Notes: a model not told the origin generated them from the sequence alone. A stretch of 64,000 nt of DNA from Beta vulgaris subsp. vulgaris (GCF_026745355.1 NC_079206.1:39725779-39789778), one strand, 5' to 3'; positions 47,659 through 60,410 are shown, numbered from the stretch's first letter. Made by a program: numbers and translations.

Positions 47659-50300
47659 TCACTTAATTTTTATTAACCCTAACTCAAGCCTTAATTTTTC
47701 ATATCTATCCCTTTGCAAAGGCTTAGTTAGAATATCAGCAATCTGATAATCTGTTTGACAAAACTCAAGTTTAATCAAACCTTTTTCAACATTTTCTCTT
47801 AAAAAGTGATGTCTGATATGTATATGCTTTACTCTAGAATGATGCACTGGATCTTTAGATATACTATAGCACTTGTATTGTCACAATAAATAGGACACAT
47901 TCAAAGTTTATTCCATAGTCACTAAGTTGTTGTTTTATCCAAAGCATTTGAGAGCAACATGCAGCAGCTGCTACATATTCTGCTTCAGCAGTGGATAAAG
48001 CAACTGTGTTTTGTTTCTTGGTACTCCAAGAAACTAAACTATGACCAAGGAATTGTGCCATACCTGAGGTGCTTTTCCTATTTACAAGATCTCCAGCATA
48101 ATCTGCATCTGCATATCCTTTTAGTTCGAATGTATCACTTCTTGGATAGTAGAGTCCAAGATCATCTGTTCCTTTAAGATATCTAAGAATTCTCTTCACA
48201 GCAGTGAGGTGAGACTCCTTTGGATTTGCTTGAAATCTAGCACACAAACCAACACTGAAAGCTATGTCTGGACGACTAGCAGTTAGATACAAAAGTGAAC
48301 CAATCATTCCTCTATATTTTGTTTGATCAACACTTGTTCCTATGGAGTCTTCATCTAATCTAGTTGAAGTTCCCATAGGAGTGTGATTTATCTTTGAATT
48401 TTCGAGGCCATATTTCTTTAATAGTTCCTTTATGTATTTTTGTTGGTGAACAATTATACCCTTTTCAGTTTGTTTGATTTGTAGTCCAAGAAAGAAATTT
48501 AACTCACCCATCATACTCATTTCAAATTCATTGCTCATGAGACTTGAGAATTCTTTGCACAATGTTTCATTAGTAGCTCCGAATATGATGTCATCAACAT
48601 ATATTTGAACAAGCAAAATATCAGTTCCTTTAGATTTTAGGAACAAGGTTTTATCAACCTTTCCTCTTTTAAAATTGTTTTCTAAAAGGAACTTTGATAA
48701 TCTCTCATACCATGATCTAGGTGCTTGTTTTAACCCATAAAGAGCTTTATCAAGCTTGTAGACATGATTTGGGAGATTATTATTTTCAAACCAGGGGGTT
48801 GTTCAACATATACATCTTCGTTTAGATAGCCATTTAAAAATGCACACTTAACATCCATTTGATATATTTAAATCCCATGTAAGCAGCAAATGCAATTAAA
48901 ATTCTAATGGCTTCTAATCTAGCTACAGGAGCAAAGGTTTCTTCATAATCAATTCCTTCTTGTTGATTATAACCTTTTACTACAAGTCTAGCTTTGTTTC
49001 TTACAATGGTTCCATATTCATCTAGTTTGTTTCTAAACACCCATTTTAAGCCAATTACTTTTGTTGTTTAGATGAGGGAACTAGATGCCATACCTTGTTT
49101 CTTTCAAACTCATTTAATTCAGCTTGCATTGCAGTAATCCAATCAGAGTCAGTTAAGGCTTCTTCATGATTTCTTGGTTCCATCATTGATAGGAACGCAT
49201 GAAATGCACAAAAGTTCCTTAACTGAGATCTAGTTTGCGTACCTTTGGATATGTCGCTGATTATGAGTTCCATAGGATGTGACTTTTTGTAATCTCCAAG
49301 GTTTTGGTTGAAACTCTCTTATAGGAACATGTTGTTCCTCATGAGTTCCTCGAGTAGATGAGGAACTCTGCTCAGTTGTTCCTCTGTTAGCCTCGTGGAC
49401 TCAGTTCCTTCATTTTGAGGAACAGGAGCATCTTCTCCTCCTTGAGGAACAGGAACATCATTGATGTCATTATTTTCAAATTCCTCGTTCCTTTCCTCTT
49501 TCACTTCTTCTTCTTCTTGTGAATCTGCGTTCCTTGTACTTGGTTGTGCTAACCCTATCTCATAGTCATCAACCTGTATACTTGGATTATATTTGTCAGA
49601 TTCATCAAAGATTACATGAATGCTTTCTTCAACACACATAGTTCTTTTGTTATATACTCTATAAGCTTTACTATGTGAGGAGTATCCTAAAAATGTTGCT
49701 TCATCACTCCTTGCATCAAATTTTCCAAGATTATCTTTTCCATTATTATGCACATAACATTTGCACCCAAATGTTCTAAAATAGTGATATTTGGTTTCTT
49801 TCCAAAATAAAGTTCATAAGGAGTTTTATTAATGATAGGTCTCATCATGGCACGATTAATTATGTGACAAGCAGTATTAACAGCTTCAGCCCAAAAGTTC
49901 CTTGGAAGTTCACTAGCAATTAACATGGTTCTAGACATTTCCTCCAAAGTTCTATTTTTCCTTTCTACAACACCATTTTGTTGTGGTGTTCTAGGGGCAG
50001 AAAAATTATGATCTAGGCCATTATCTCTGCTTAAGTCATCAAATTTATAATTTTCGAATTCCTTGCCATGATCTGATCTAATGTGCATTATTTTATGTCC
50101 ACTTAAGTTTTGAACTCTTTTAGCAAAGACAAGGAACTCATCATAAGTTTCATCTTTACTAGTGAGAAAAATAACCCAAGTGTACCTAGAGTAGTCATCT
50201 ACAATTACAAGTACATACCTCTTTCCACTTCTGCTTTGAATTCTCATGGGTCCACATAAGTCCATATGAATTAATTCTAATGGTTTAGTGGTACTTACAA
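47659..50300 (-). pseudogene. Sirevirus 2 pol: integrase, reverse transcriptase, RNase H
   Basis: Integrase (50265-49687) has VIVDD, RSDHG and NGVVERKN for the D-D-E triad. An acidic linker follows (49753-49319, with a VPQGGED and VPQNEGTE repeat), then the start of reverse transcriptase (49273-48834; [13 protein letters not shown]). The palm with IYVDDIIFG runs from 48646, continuing through SRPDIAFSVGLCARF and RNase H (STAEAEYVAAAACC). The RNase H end, [15 protein letters not shown], is in the frame 47847-47659. Four or five frame breaks are present. Most domains are better preserved than in Sirevirus 1. Confidence 0.92.
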
Positions 50301-50444
50301 TCGTTTTAGATTTGAAAGAGGATCTTACTTGCTTACCTCGTGCACATGCATCACAAACTTGATCAATATGAAATTTTATGGATGGTAATCCTAAAACAAG
50401 ATCTTTTGATCTAAGTTTCTCAAGTAATGAAAAGCTAGCATGTC

Positions 50445-50882
50445 CTAGACGCTTGTGCCAAGAAGTGAATCATCTTCAATAACACTAAGACAAGTTAAAT
50501 TGATTTGAGGAACAAGGTCTAGATCCACAATGTATGTGTTCCCTTTCCTTGTTCCTTCCAAGATAACCTTCTTAGTTTTAATGTTGATGATCAAGCATTT
50601 TTCTTTATCAAATTTTACAGTATTTCCTTTGTCACAGAATTGAGAAATGCTTAATAGATTATGTTTTAGACCTTCAACTAAAAATACATTTTCAATGGAG
50701 TGTAGTGGTGACTTACCGACCTTACCCATAGCAACTATGTTACCTTTCTTATTATCACCAAATGTTACACTTCCACCTTCATAGGTTGTGAGTGAGAGAA
50801 ACTTCGTTTTGTCTCCTGTCATGTGCTTGGAACAACCACTATCGAGATACCATGTGTTGTTCCCCCTCACTCCAACCTGCAA
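50445..50882 (-). pseudogene. Sirevirus 2 protease / pre-integrase segment
   Basis: On the minus strand the copia protease motif WYLDSGCSKHMTGD is intact (DSG present), followed by the pre-integrase region GLKHNLLSISQFCDKGN. This segment processes the polyprotein. It is out of frame with neighbouring blocks but has no internal stop over 145 codons. In Sirevirus 1 the same motif reads DSR. Confidence 0.88.
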
Positions 50883-50979
50883 AAATCAACTAGTGTTAGT
50901 TGTAGGAACCCCATCTTTCGTGGGTTCCTGTTCTTGACTAGGATTTGTTTTGACAACCCATTTTTTCTTACTTATTGTC

Positions 50980-52169
50980 ACTTTTTCCCAATCATTTCAG
51001 ATTTTAATTGACATTGATTTATGTAATGACCTACCTTGCCACAATACATACAAAACTTTCACTAGGTAGATCAACATATTTCTTTGTCTTGTTCCTTTTC
51101 TTGTAGTTTTCAAAACCAAGACCTTCCTTCCTCTTGGTCTGTGGTTTCTCAATCCACTTAGGAACTTTCATGATTTTGCCTCTGTTCCTTGCGACAACCA
51201 GTTCCTTTTTAAGATTACAGATCTGTTCCTTTAAAATATTTTTCTCTTTATTCATTTTTCAATCTCAGATCTGTATCCTTTCAAAGGGGTTGATCTTATA
51301 TCAAAGGAACTCAGAACAGGGACAAATTCCTTCAAGTGTGAAATCTCTAAATTAATTAGATAATTTTCATTTTTCAAACTTTCATAATATTCTTTGATTT
51401 TCAGGTTTTTATCAAATAAATCAAAAGAATCTTGTTTCAACATCTGTTCTCATTTTCATAAGTCATTCTATGTGTTCCTTGCAGACTTTTAAGGCTTGTT
51501 CCGTTTGTTCACGTTTTTCACGTTCATCTCTACATTCAAGAATAGCATCATAAAGAAGATCATATATTTCAGGCCTAGTTTTACCATCTAGGTCTGACTT
51601 AAGTCCATGTTGACTTACCTCAACTTTTTCTTCATCTTCTTTTTCGTCAGTGTTTGCCATGAGGCAAAGGTTTGCTGTTTCTTCAGTTGGTTGTTCCTCT
51701 TCTTATTCCGTCTCTGAATCTCCCCAAACAGCTATCATAGCTTTGCGCACATTTGCCTTAGAGAAAGGTGCTTTTGATTCTTTGTTCCTTTCAGCAAAGC
51801 GTTCCTTGTTCCTTTCTTTGGTTTTGTCATTTTCCCAAAGAGGACATTCCTTGATGAAGTGATCTGTACTACCACATTTATGACAAGCAGCTTTGTTAGA
51901 AAATTTCTTAGTTTTACCTTTGAAGTTTCCATTCTTCATGTTCCTGTACATCTTTCGAAATTTTCGAACCATGAGGGCTGCTTCTTCTTCTTCTTAGTCT
52001 GAATCATCTTCATCATCTGCTTTGAGAGCAATTGATTTTGATTTGGTGCTTTCACCATATTCAGTATCAAGGTGAAGCTCATGAGTCATAAGTGACCCTG
52101 CCAGCTGTTCTAAGTTGAACTTAGTGAAGTCTTTTGTTTCTTGAAGAGCAGTGACTTTAGCCATCCATT
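50980..52169 (-). pseudogene. Sirevirus 2 gag, C-terminal half
   Basis: Minus-strand gag resumes at 52169 after the chromovirus insertion (KWMAKVTALQETKDFTKF). It continues to the zinc knuckle CHKCGSTDHFIKEC (about 51895-51850), an acidic coiled-coil region (51660-51252), and a second knuckle, CMYCGKVGHYINQC (about 51050-51008). A one-base frame change lies just before the second knuckle. The knuckles bind element RNA. Confidence 0.85.
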
Positions 52170-54666
52170 TGTAATCCCCCACAATTTTAAAGAATTTTCA
52201 TAAATATATTAAAGTATTTGTGTAGTTATATTTAAATCCAAATGAGTTTGGAAAACGATTTGAGTTTTAAAAAGGGTTGACTATTTTAAAAGTCAACTAA
52301 AAATATTTTTTGTAGCTTAATAAAAATTGTAATGTTTTAATTAAGCATGTTTTAATAAGAGTTTTAATTATTAAAAGCATATTTGAAAAGAAAGCTTAAT
52401 GGAATCGAAAGCCCAAAAGTAATAAAAAGGGAAAGGATTATTTGATGACTAAAGTCCTAATGAGCCCATCTTATTAGTCATCAAAGTTTTATTTATTGAA
52501 ATCTCTTTTCCTAAGCCCAAAAGGAAAAGCCTCTATTTAAATATCCTAAAAACCCAAAATTTTACCCTACACTCTATTTCTCTCTCCTCTTCCACGTGAC
52601 TTTTCTTTTTCGTCTCTTCACTCGTTTTTTTTTTCTCACCCGAATCTGATTGGCCATATTTCTCATAGTTCCGTTTCTTTTTAGCCAAAACTTCCTTATT
52701 AGAAATTGTAGATCTCGAAAAGTTATTGAATTTAGGCTTAAGAATCACTCAATTCCGATTCTTATTCTATTAGTTATGGCCTCTGCAAGTTTCACAATTC
52801 TGCTGCCATATTTCACTCGGGATTTCGGTATTTCACTCTTTTTCTTCCTTTTTCTTTTGATTCTTTTCCTCGTTTTCTTATATATTGATTTCATATATAT
52901 TATATATTGAAAGAATAAATTTTCAAATTTGTTATTATTTTTAGATTGAAGTTTTAATCATCAAAGTATGGATTTTTAGAGTTTTAATTACTAGAAAACC
53001 ATAGTTGTATGTTATACACTATGAGATTGTTTTAATTTATGATTTTAAACATGTTTATATGTTTTAAAGAGAGTTATTAAAATATTATAAGTGCTGTAAT
53101 TTCAGAAAATAAGTATTTTACGAGTTTTAAATGATTTTTAATCACTAGAATAGTTGTACTATACTAGGGATTAAAAATAACGAAAGTTTGATACGTAAAA
53201 ACGATTTTAAAACACGTTTTAAGGGGTTTGGGTCGTTTTTAAAGTTGCTGTAAATTTTTAATTCAAAGTATTTATTTTATTATTTTTTATTTTTATTTTC
53301 TAGGCGGAGAATTCATAGTAGGAGACTTTTAGAGCGTAAAAGTGGCCTACCGATTCGTTTACACAAGGTACGTACATAGTCTACGTGCTATATGGTTAGA
53401 AACATGCTTTAGGGATATTTTTATTTTGTAGTATCATGTATAGGACCTTGTTGTTCATATATATGATTTACTGAAATCGCTTTACATGTTACTTGCCTGT
53501 GTGCTACATGTAAATTAAGAATATGTATGAGTATGACTGTTTGTATGGAAGTTTGATGCAAGCAGATAAGTTTAGTTTTTGGTATTAATTCGTGAGTGAA
53601 TTAATGTAAGTAGGTTGGAATCATGTGTTACATAGATTCTTTGAGATTATTTATTTATCTTATAAGAACCGTGGATCTTATTTGGTAATTATGAGTTATA
53701 CCTATATAAAGGTACAGTTTACTGTTGGCTAGGTTCAACAGGCAAGTTAGTAAAGAATAAAAGAATATATAAGAGAGTCTTGAATGATAAGTTGTGAACA
53801 CTTGTTTATTCTAAGATTAAAAAGGAGTTTGTGATGTTTATGTGATTGTTAGTTGTGAGTGTTATGTGCTTGGTTGGTGTCAACACAAGTATAAAAATGA
53901 ATGAAACGTAAAGTGAAACGAGATAGGTTATAGACTTTAGACTGGTGCACGTCTAGAGTTGGACACTAAGGGTTGGGATACATAGTCCGTCGTGATATGT
54001 ATTTTCCTAGGATTGGATTGATCACCTTTCCTTTTTAGCTCAAAGGTTCCTCGATATCGCAGGTCAATTGGAATATGTGGTAGCTCCCATATCTCCTACT
54101 TCAGTATAGACAACTCGTCCCATAACTATTCCATTTAAAAGAAGAAATAAAAGTTTAGAGTCTAGTTCAGTAAGAGTCATCTGCAGTTTGTTATATGCTT
54201 ATTATTATTTATGTTGTAGTATCATGTGTAGGATTATTTATGCCTGATATGTAGTACTCAGCTTTGCTGATTACGTGCGTGTTTGTGTGTGTGATCATGG
54301 CTTTGCCTATTGATCCTGTGATGATCCTTCTGGTGAGCAGAGTCAGTATTGCATTGACATTACAGGTTTGCAGATGCATTGCATTGGGAATTTGGAATGG
54401 AGAGGCTTATACTTAGTATAGTTGAAGTTGTTTTCGTAGGGACATCTTTACTTAAGTTTGAGGTTTTTAGTTGGTGTGCTTTAGTTTCGAAACAATTGTC
54501 ATTTATTTCATAAGTTTAATAAAGTTGATTTTATTTTAGTAATTGTTTTCCGCTGCAAAATTCTGAGTAAGCCAAAACGTTTTCACACGGGCGATAATGC
54601 CTGGGTAATTCTCTAGATTCGTTATAAAAGTATTTTCTAGAAAGAGAGAATTATCGGGGTGTTACA
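52170..54666 (+). repeat. 5' LTR of nested chromovirus
   Basis: TGTAATCCCCCAC...GGGTGTTACA, 2,497 bp, with a TATA-like TATTTAAATA at 52534-52543. It is related to the older minus-strand solo LTR at 8100-9468 and 20989-21874. Confidence 0.95.
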
Positions 54667-54690
54667 AAGTGGTATCTGGGAGCTTTAGGT
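54667..54690 (+). promoter_or_regulatory. Primer-binding site of nested chromovirus
   Basis: AAGTGGTATCTGGGAGC directly follows the LTR. It resembles the TGGTATCAGAGC site for initiator methionine tRNA, with changes in the second half. Confidence 0.7.
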
Positions 54691-54804
54691 TAGTTTAAGA
54701 CTTATAGGCGCCTAACTAACTAGCTTAGTAAGTGACTTTAGCTTTTTAAGTTACCTAGCTTATTGGCTATTTGGAGGAAACCTTAGTATTGCTCCTACGT
54801 TTTA

Positions 54805-55045
54805 TTTCAGAAATTTTTTTAGAAACACCGAAAGTTTTTGGAAAAATTAGAGGTACGAAAATGTTTGTTTTCGAAAAATTTCTGTGAGTTCGAAATTTTT
54901 TTTCGAAAATTTGAGGAGTCTGAAAAAAAAAAAAAGTTTTCGAAAACGTGTTGAGTCCGAAAAAAAAAAATTTTTTTTTTTTTTTTCGAGTGAACATTTT
55001 TTTTTCGAGTGACTAGGTGGTCCGAATTTTTTTTTTTATTTCGAA
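54805..55045 (+). repeat. TTCGAAAA / poly(A)-poly(T) low-complexity leader
   Basis: About 240 bp of repeated TTCGAAAA and CCGAAA words between runs of A or T. One stretch is eleven A directly followed by fifteen or more T (about 54960-54986), which can form a hairpin. It lies in the untranslated leader between the primer-binding site and gag and accounts for Phe/Lys-rich frames on the minus strand. Confidence 0.85.
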
Positions 55046-56380
55046 AAGTCATTTCCAGGCACTGGAGTAATACTATTTACAAAAGTGTGCATTATTTTTC
55101 ATGCCTTTAAGGTTTATAGTATTGCATTGTGAGAATGGGTAGTATAAGAAGGGCATATAAGATAGAAACATTATATGTCTGCACTAGAAGGTTAATTGCA
55201 TCATTTTTATTCTTCCTAAATAAGTGCATTATTATTATACTTCCCTGCTATTGATGCATAAATATTTTTTCTTCTCTGCTAACTGTTTATAATTTTTGCC
55301 TGCAAAGTGTATATTTACATGCCTTTGTTTTGTTTACCTCTTATTATTTGTGGGAACACGTTAGAGAGAGTGCTAAACCATTATGTTAGTTTTTAGAGCC
55401 TAACCATGTCTGCCAGACAAGTTAATAGATTGTCAGGCAAGTTAATAGAGTAGGAAGCTATCATAACCCAATTATATTGAGTGATGATGAGAATGTTCGA
55501 TGTCATGAGCATGGAAGTTATAGTTACACTAGCTTAGAGAGCATTATGCATTATGTGTTAAAAGTAGGCATCCCTGTTAGTGATATATGAAGTAATTCAA
55601 GAGTTTGATTGTACTAGAGTGCAAACCTGAAAGGACATCTACAATATTATTTGGAGACCTTATCTGAGCGATGTGAGTGTTTAGGATGGATGAAATGGAC
55701 ATCAACCAAAAGATTTGAAGATCTATAGATCTAGGAATTCAGATTATTATTGTTATTAATATTATTATAGTGAAGACTGTGGAGACTTTGAAGACGAAAT
55801 GTTTACTCTATATAAAGGAAATAAGGATGAGAATGATGTTGTAACTCCATAAGAGTATTTATTTATGTTTTAAGATTAGTTGTCGGAAAGTAGTCAAGCT
55901 ATAATGGTTTAAATTTCCTTATTGAGTATTCTTTATTTTTGAGGAATAAGTTGGTTATTTTGGATTGGGAAAATATTCTTATTATCGATTGAGGAATAGA
56001 AGTTATTATTTCTTTATATGAGTGAGTAAGAATTTATTCTGGGCACGTGATGGGAATATATATATTTTTTTTATTATCTTTTATCATGTGATTATATTCT
56101 TGCTTGCTTGTTTCTACTTGCACGTTGATGTGAATATATTTTACATGAACGATTATGTGATTATTAGAGAACACTTCATGTTGGAACTTAGTGAAATTGT
56201 TTGTTGATGCGATCTTTAATGATCAAATCAATATTGCCTTATTAGAGGACATGTAAGTTATGCTGGAACCCAAATAGAGTTACGTTAGATTTCAGTTGCA
56301 AGTAGAGCGTTCAAACAATATGATGCCTTAGCTTCTGCTATTCGCCTATTGGCAAAGAAATTGACTCAAAAGAGACCTGA
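55046..56380 (+). other. Chromovirus 5' leader / decayed gag N terminus
   Basis: AT-rich sequence without a sustained frame between the low-complexity leader and the recognisable gag core. It presumably includes the gag start and N-terminal part, but I could not find a convincing start codon or motif. Confidence 0.45.
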
Positions 56381-56860
56381 GAATCCCGATTCTGCTGGGA
56401 CATGTTTGAGAGACTAGCTAAGATTAAACCGCCATACCTTAAGGGGTAAGCTGACCCTATCCTCTTAGAGAGTCGGATTAGGGCGTTTTAAAAGATTTTT
56501 GGGGCTGTGAACTATCCTGAGAATGTGAAAGTAGGTCAAGTTATATTGTATCTGAAAGCTGAGACTGACTTATAGTAGAAAGAGAATGAGACTAGACTCA
56601 GTATTATGAAAGAGTTTATTTGGGAATCCTTTATTGTTGCTTTAAGAGAAAAGTTTTACCCTGCTTTTATGAGGAAACTAAAAGCCCAGAAGTTTATAAA
56701 CCTTAGGATGAGAAGTATGACTATCTCTAAGTATTATAGCAAGTTCATAGCATTGTCTAGATTTGCACTTGAAGTAGTAGCCATTGAGGAGTTAAAGGCT
56801 CAGTGATTTGAGCAAAGTTTGATTGAGGAAATTCAATTGGGTTTAGTAGATTTTGAAGTG
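56380..56860 (+). pseudogene. Chromovirus gag core (Retrotrans_gag-like)
   Basis: The frame 56606-56806 reads FIVALREKFYPAFMRKLKAQ followed by INLRMRSMTISKYYSKFIAL, the usual capsid-domain end of plant gypsy gag. Upstream pieces (PPYLKG, from about 56430) are in other frames with stops. The CCHC knuckle normally found 100-200 codons later is missing: the sequence passes to protease within about 20 codons. Confidence 0.82.
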
Positions 56861-59800
56861 ATTGACTTGTCTATTAGCATACCTATTGGAGAAATCATAA
56901 GGTATACCAAGTTGTTTAAGAACCTGCCTTTGAAGATAGGAGGAAGTGTCTTTCCATCGATTTAATGAGTTTAACTTAGGAGATTAGATGTGATTCTTGG
57001 GATGAACTGGTTGAGTCATTACAAGGCCAAGATCGAATGTGAAGTCCAGAATGTAGTGTTGAGAAACCCTTCGGGAAAATTGACCTCATATAGACGATTT
57101 AGGAAACCTAAGAACTTTGGAGTGATCTCTGCTATGCAAGTGCAGAAGTTGATGAGAAAGGGGTGTGAGTTGTTTTTCTGTAGCGTGCAAGATATGAGTA
57201 AAGAAGTAGAGTTGAAACTTGAGGATGTTCCAATAGTGAATGAGTTTATGGACGTATTTCCGAGTGAAATTTCAGGTATGCCGCCTGCAAGAGCTGTTGA
57301 GTTTACCATAGACTTAGTTCCTGGAACTGCACCTATATCTAAGGCACCTTATAGAATGGCACCTCCTGAGATGAGTGAGTTAAAGACACAATTGCAAGAA
57401 CTTTTGGATAAGGGTTATATCAGACCTAGTGCATCGCCTTGGGGAGCTCCCGTTTTGTTCGTGAAGAAAAAAGGATGGGAGTATGTGATTATGTATAGAC
57501 TATAGGGAGTTGAATAATGTTACCATAAAAAAACAAGTACCCTTTGCCTAGAATAGATGACCTATTCGACCAATTGAATGGAGCGAGTGTGTTCTCGAAG
57601 ATTGACTTACGTTCAGGATATCACAATTGAGGGTAGCTGATAAGGATGTACCTAAGACTGCCTTTAGAACGCGTTATGGTCACTACGAGTTCACTGTAAT
57701 GCCATTTGGGTTAACCAATGCTCCTGCTATATTTATGGACTTGATGAATAGATCTTTCATGAGTTTTTGGATAAGTTCGTAGTGGTTTTCATTGATGACA
57801 TTTTGATATATTCGAGGAATGAAACCGAGCATGATGAACATTTGAGGACTATCTTGGAAACCTTGAGAAAGAACCAACTATATGCCAAGTTCTCTAATGT
57901 GATTTCGTTTGGAGAAAGTAGCATTCTTGGGTCATTTTGTGTCTAAGGAAGGAGTCTCAGTAGATCCTGCTAAGATTCAAGCTGTGAGTGAGTGGCCAAC
58001 TCCAAAGAGTGTGTCTGACATTAGGAGTTTCTTGGGTTTAGCTGGCTATTATAGGAGATTTGTGAGAATTTCTCGAAGATAGCAAGACCTATGACTAATT
58101 TGATGAAAAAGGAGTCCAAGTTTGAGTGGAATGAGAAGTGTGAGGAAGCTTTTCAGATCTTGAAGGATCGTTTAACCACTGCACCTGTTTAACCCTACCT
58201 GATGGAATGAGGGATTTGAGGTCTATAGTGATGCTTCAAAAATGGTTTGGGTTGTGTGTTGCAACAGAATGGTAAGGTAATAGCTTATGCGTCGCGTCAA
58301 TTGAAACCTTATGAGGCTAATTACCCTACCCATGATCTAGAGTTAGCTGCCATAGTGTTTGCTTTGAAGATTTGGAGACATTATCTTTATGGAGCAACTT
58401 GCAAGATATTTACAGACCATAAGATTGAAGTACATATTTACCCAAAAAGACTTGAATATGAGGCAAAGAAGATGGCTAGAGTTGATTAAGGATTATGATC
58501 TAGATATCCATATCATGAGGGAAAGCCAATGTGTGTGCTGACGCCTTGAGTAGGAAATCGAGTCATAGCTTGAGTGCTTTGATAGTCCCTGAGGAGTTGT
58601 GTAGAGATATGCAAAGGTTGAACCTAGAAATTTTAAATCCTGGGGAAAGTGAGGCTAGACTTAGTAATCTTTCTTTGGGAGTGTCAGTTTTCGATGAGAT
58701 TATTGAGGGTCAAGTTGGGATGAGCACTAGAAAGATAAGGAGAAAATGAAGCAAGGTAAGGAAGTAGACTTCAAGATTCATGATGATGGGAGTCTAAGGT
58801 TTAAAGGGAGGTGGTGTGTACCACAGAAGTGCAATGACCTTAAGAGACGTCTTATGGACGAAGGGCATAATACTCCGTATTCTGTGCACCCTGGGGGTGA
58901 CAAGTTGTATAAAGACCTTAAGGTGATCTATTGGTGGCCGAACATGAAGCGAGAGGTAGCTGAGTATGTGTCTAAGTGCTAACCTGTCAGAAAGTGAAGA
59001 TAGACCATAAGAGACCCATGGGGAAAGTTCAATCGTTAGAGGTTCCTGGATGGAAGTGGGATTCTATTTCTATGGACTTTGTGACTGCCTTACCCAAGTC
59101 GAGGAGTGGAAATGATACCATTTGGGTTATTGTGGATAGACTGACCAAGTCCGCGTGTTCATACCTATTAAGGAGACATGGAAAAGAAGCAACTCGCTAG
59201 ACCTATATCAAGCATGTAGTGAGATTGCATGGAGTTCCAAAGGACATTATCTCGGATCGTGACTCTAGATTTCTATCTAAGTTTTGGAAAAAGGTCCAAT
59301 TAAACCTTGGGACAACATTAAAATGAGTACCGCCTTTCACCCTGCGACCGATGGTCAGACTGAGAGGACTAATCAACTATGGAGGAATGTTGAGAGCTTG
59401 TGCATTGATTTTCAAGGAAGTTGGGAGGACCAATTAGATTTGATTGAGTTTTCTTACAACAATAGTTACCATGCGAGTATAAAGATGGCACCATTTTGAG
59501 GCATTATATGGACGGAAATGTAGAAGTCCCATTTGCTGCTGGAATGATTAGTGAAAATAGTTTGGGGACTGAATTTATTGAGGAGACCGTCAAGAATGTC
59601 AATTGATTCAGGCTCGAATTCAAGCTGCGAAGATAGGCAGAAAAGTTATGCAGATTAAAACGCGCGAAGATGAGTTTGTGTAGGTGATAAAGTATCTTTG
59701 AAAGTATCACCCACCAAAGGCGTTATGAGATTTGGGAAAAAGGGCAAGCTAGTGCTAAATATGTAGGCCCATATGAGATTTTGGAGCGCATTGGGAAAGT

Positions 59801-60129
59801 AGCTTATAGATTGGCATTGCCAATGGAGTTTGAAAAGATGCATGATGTATTCATATATCCCAACTTAAGCCTATATCCCTGATGAGCGCCATGTGTTAGA
59901 GCCTGAAAGAGTTCAGATAGATAGTAGCCTCACATATGAGGAAAGACCTGTCAAGATTCTCGACAGGAAAGTGCGTAGTACGCGTAACAAGGATGTTCAT
60001 ATTGTCAAAGTTCTTTGGTCTAACCACGAGTCAGAAGAGGCAACGTGGGAAGCCGAAGAGGATATGAAGAAAAAGTATCCAGACCTATTCCTTGAGGTGA
60101 GTTACGAGGGCGTAACTCGTTTTCTTTAA
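56861..60129 (+). pseudogene. Chromovirus pol: protease end, RT, RNase H, integrase, chromodomain
   Basis: The protease C-terminal half ends at DVILGMNWLSHYKAK (about 56988). RT (57300-58090) shows [40 protein letters not shown] and FIDDILIYS segments in several frames. RNase H (58190-58560) has [13 protein letters not shown] and [18 protein letters not shown]. The integrase HHCC finger (58880-58990) has HPGGDKLYKDL and YVSKCLTCQKV-like sequence across a frame change; the core (59020-59510) has [15 protein letters not shown] and [12 protein letters not shown]. The chromodomain (about 59945-60100) has KILDRKVRSTRNKDVHIVKV and NHESEEATWE; it binds modified histone H3 and guides integration to heterochromatin. 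Frequent one-base frame changes break it. No stop-rich decay is seen between them, so some breaks may be sequence error. Confidence 0.9.
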
Positions 60130-60410
60130 GGGGGGTAGAATGCGATAAATTTCGCGCTTTTGTCTATTTTTATGAGATTTTCATGCATATGTATGCCTAT
60201 GTTGGGCAATTTGCACATGTTAGTGCAAAAGAAGTAGAGTCTCCGCATAAGAAAAGTGTTCATAAGTAACACAAGTGTTTTAAAAATGGGAAAGTGCACG
60301 AGAGGCACTACCTTTTCTCCAAAAGTTTTCGAAATGATGAGTTCAACTTTCGAAAGTACGAGGGTTTTGTGTTAAGTTTCGGGACGAAACTTCTTTTAAG
60401 GGGGGTAGAC
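60110..60410 (+). promoter_or_regulatory. Doubled polypurine tract of nested chromovirus
   Basis: TTTCTTTAAGGGGGGTAGAA (about 60120-60139) follows the chromodomain stop directly. A second tract, CTTCTTTTAAGGGGGGTAGA (60390-60409), abuts the 3' LTR and follows GGGACGAAAC. The two share AAGGGGGGTAGA and lie about 270 bp apart. Confidence 0.8.

Noticed and set aside
54767..55052. Phe/Lys-rich minus-strand frames
   Set aside because: They are translation of poly(A)/poly(T) and TTCGAA repeats in the chromovirus leader.
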